A stretch of 64,000 nt of DNA. Origin: an uncultured Christensenellaceae bacterium. Its GTDB lineage: Bacteria; Bacillota; Clostridia; Christensenellales; Pumilibacteraceae. The notes beneath the pieces are model-generated. The model was not told the DNA's origin, did no database searches, and saw nothing but the letters and a program-made list of their open reading frames with translations. Positions 63,475 to 64,000 of this stretch are shown here, in pieces. How positions within the stretch are numbered: position 1 is the stretch's first letter; every line of letters begins with the position of its first letter. The position numbers were made by a program, and so were the translations under genes. Where the stretch lies: NCBI GenBank assembly GCA_910588155.1, contig CAJUPB010000006.1, positions 62,001 to 126,000 on the forward strand, read 5' to 3'.

Positions 63475-64000
63475 TTATTTTTGTTTTTTATCCCACTTGA
63501 AAAACCTGATTGCAATCGCCGTGCAAACAACCGTAATAGCAGACAAAACAATCAAAGGTATGTAAATATCATTTAAGGGTAATCCGAGCGAAGTGCCTTT
63601 CATAAGTTTTATTCCTTGCGTGAGAGGTAAAATATCTGATATTATTTGCAACCATTTCGGCATAATTTCATAGGGTAGCGTTGTACCCGAAAGAATAAGC
63701 ATAGGAAAATACAGAACGGAACATATAAGTCCCCCAACTTGCATTGACGGAGCAAGAGCGGCTACAAGCATACCTATACTGTAAATCGCCACGAGTACAA
63801 ACAGAAACGCACCGATAAACGCAAATACGTTACCTTGCATTCTGTATCCGAAACACAACGAAACAAGCGTTACGACGAGCAAGCCCGCAACTGAATATAC
63901 GGCGTATTTCACGAGTTGCACAATGAGCAATAGCGTAGGCGACGTAGGCATACATTGATACCTTTTCAAAATCTTTTTATCGCGGTAATCGGATAAGACG
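63475..64000 (-). CDS. ABC-2-type transporter permease, N-terminus cut by window edge
   Basis: The frame is open to the right edge; about 174 residues are visible with five or six membrane helices (KYAVYSVAGLLVVTLVSLCF, AFIGAFLFVLVAIYSIGMLV, and ICSVLYFPMLILSGTTLPYE). The LSGxxLPYEIMPKWLQ motif before the last helices is typical of ABC-2 permeases for drugs or lipids. The true start is off the window. It is next to the MerR-family gene, consistent with a drug efflux role. Confidence 0.88.
   Translation of the reverse strand, partial: VLSDYRDKKILKRYQCMPTSPTLLLIVQLVKYAVYSVAGLLVVTLVSLCFGYRMQGNVFAFIGAFLFVLVAIYSIGMLVAALAPSMQVGGLICSVLYFPMLILSGTTLPYEIMPKWLQIISDILPLTQGIKLMKGTSLGLPLNDIYIPLIVLSAITVVCTAIAIRFFKWDKKQK

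Overview
This is bacterial chromosomal DNA from a Gram-positive, anaerobic, gut-type Firmicute, most likely a clostridial lineage. Supporting signs are pyruvate formate-lyase fermentation, KtrAB potassium uptake, RqcP, a SpoVB/MurJ-type flippase, AgrC/AgrA-type signalling, strong sigma-A promoters and AGGAGG ribosome sites. The species cannot be named from the sequence. About 1-56.5 kb is a moderate-GC backbone, mostly on the minus strand. About 56.6-64 kb is visibly more AT-rich and carries broken mobile-element genes and small accessory genes, so it looks like an acquired island. No rRNA, tRNA or CRISPR array was seen.

Layout. 1-11.5 kb holds a divergent GH3 protein cut by the left edge, a membrane protein, serS, a flippase, a YfbR-type nucleotidase, transketolase, a phosphohexomutase, a degenerate ABC-like protein on the plus strand, and recF. 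11.5-15.7 kb holds a broken gene and a 1223-residue envelope protein with four internal repeats. 15.7-29.1 kb is one long minus-strand run from a consensus promoter: P-type ATPase, GH2, PflB, PflA, GalK, FabZ, a Vps4-like AAA ATPase and the three-domain ligase LigD. 29.1-35 kb is a surface carbohydrate locus: lipoprotein, 4-TM protein, membrane-anchored permuted GH3 and an AraC regulator. 35-39 kb is an unusual cassette of a soluble VirD4/TraG-like motor, a free FtsK-gamma-like winged helix and a large protein of unknown function, next to an XRE regulator. 39-48.4 kb holds FabV, a peptidoglycan-binding amidase-like protein, the rqcP-ispDF-ktrB-ktrA operon and a CopA with a CopZ-like tail. 48.4-56.6 kb holds an M23 protein, a second 4-TM/GH3 pair, its LytTR two-component system and MscL. 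The AT-rich end holds a sigma-factor remnant, two promoter-gene-terminator units with near-identical upstream modules, a six-gene EFR1/GyrI/DUF3795 operon behind a MerR-type promoter, the MerR regulator and an ABC permease cut by the right edge.

How the parts work together. The 4-TM plus membrane-anchored permuted GH3 pair occurs twice, once under an adjacent AraC regulator and once under an adjacent LytTR two-component system. The LytTR system has matching 13-bp direct repeats (21-bp period) upstream of itself and of the 4-TM/GH3 operon. The only three G8-G9 tracts noticed lie in the AraC reading frame, at the response-regulator/kinase junction and in the ribosome site of the left-edge GH3. 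This suggests phase-variable control of GH3-family surface proteins. The most unusual possible system is the 35.0-38.6 kb cassette, which looks like a DNA-pumping motor separated from its DNA-reading domain and without conjugation genes.
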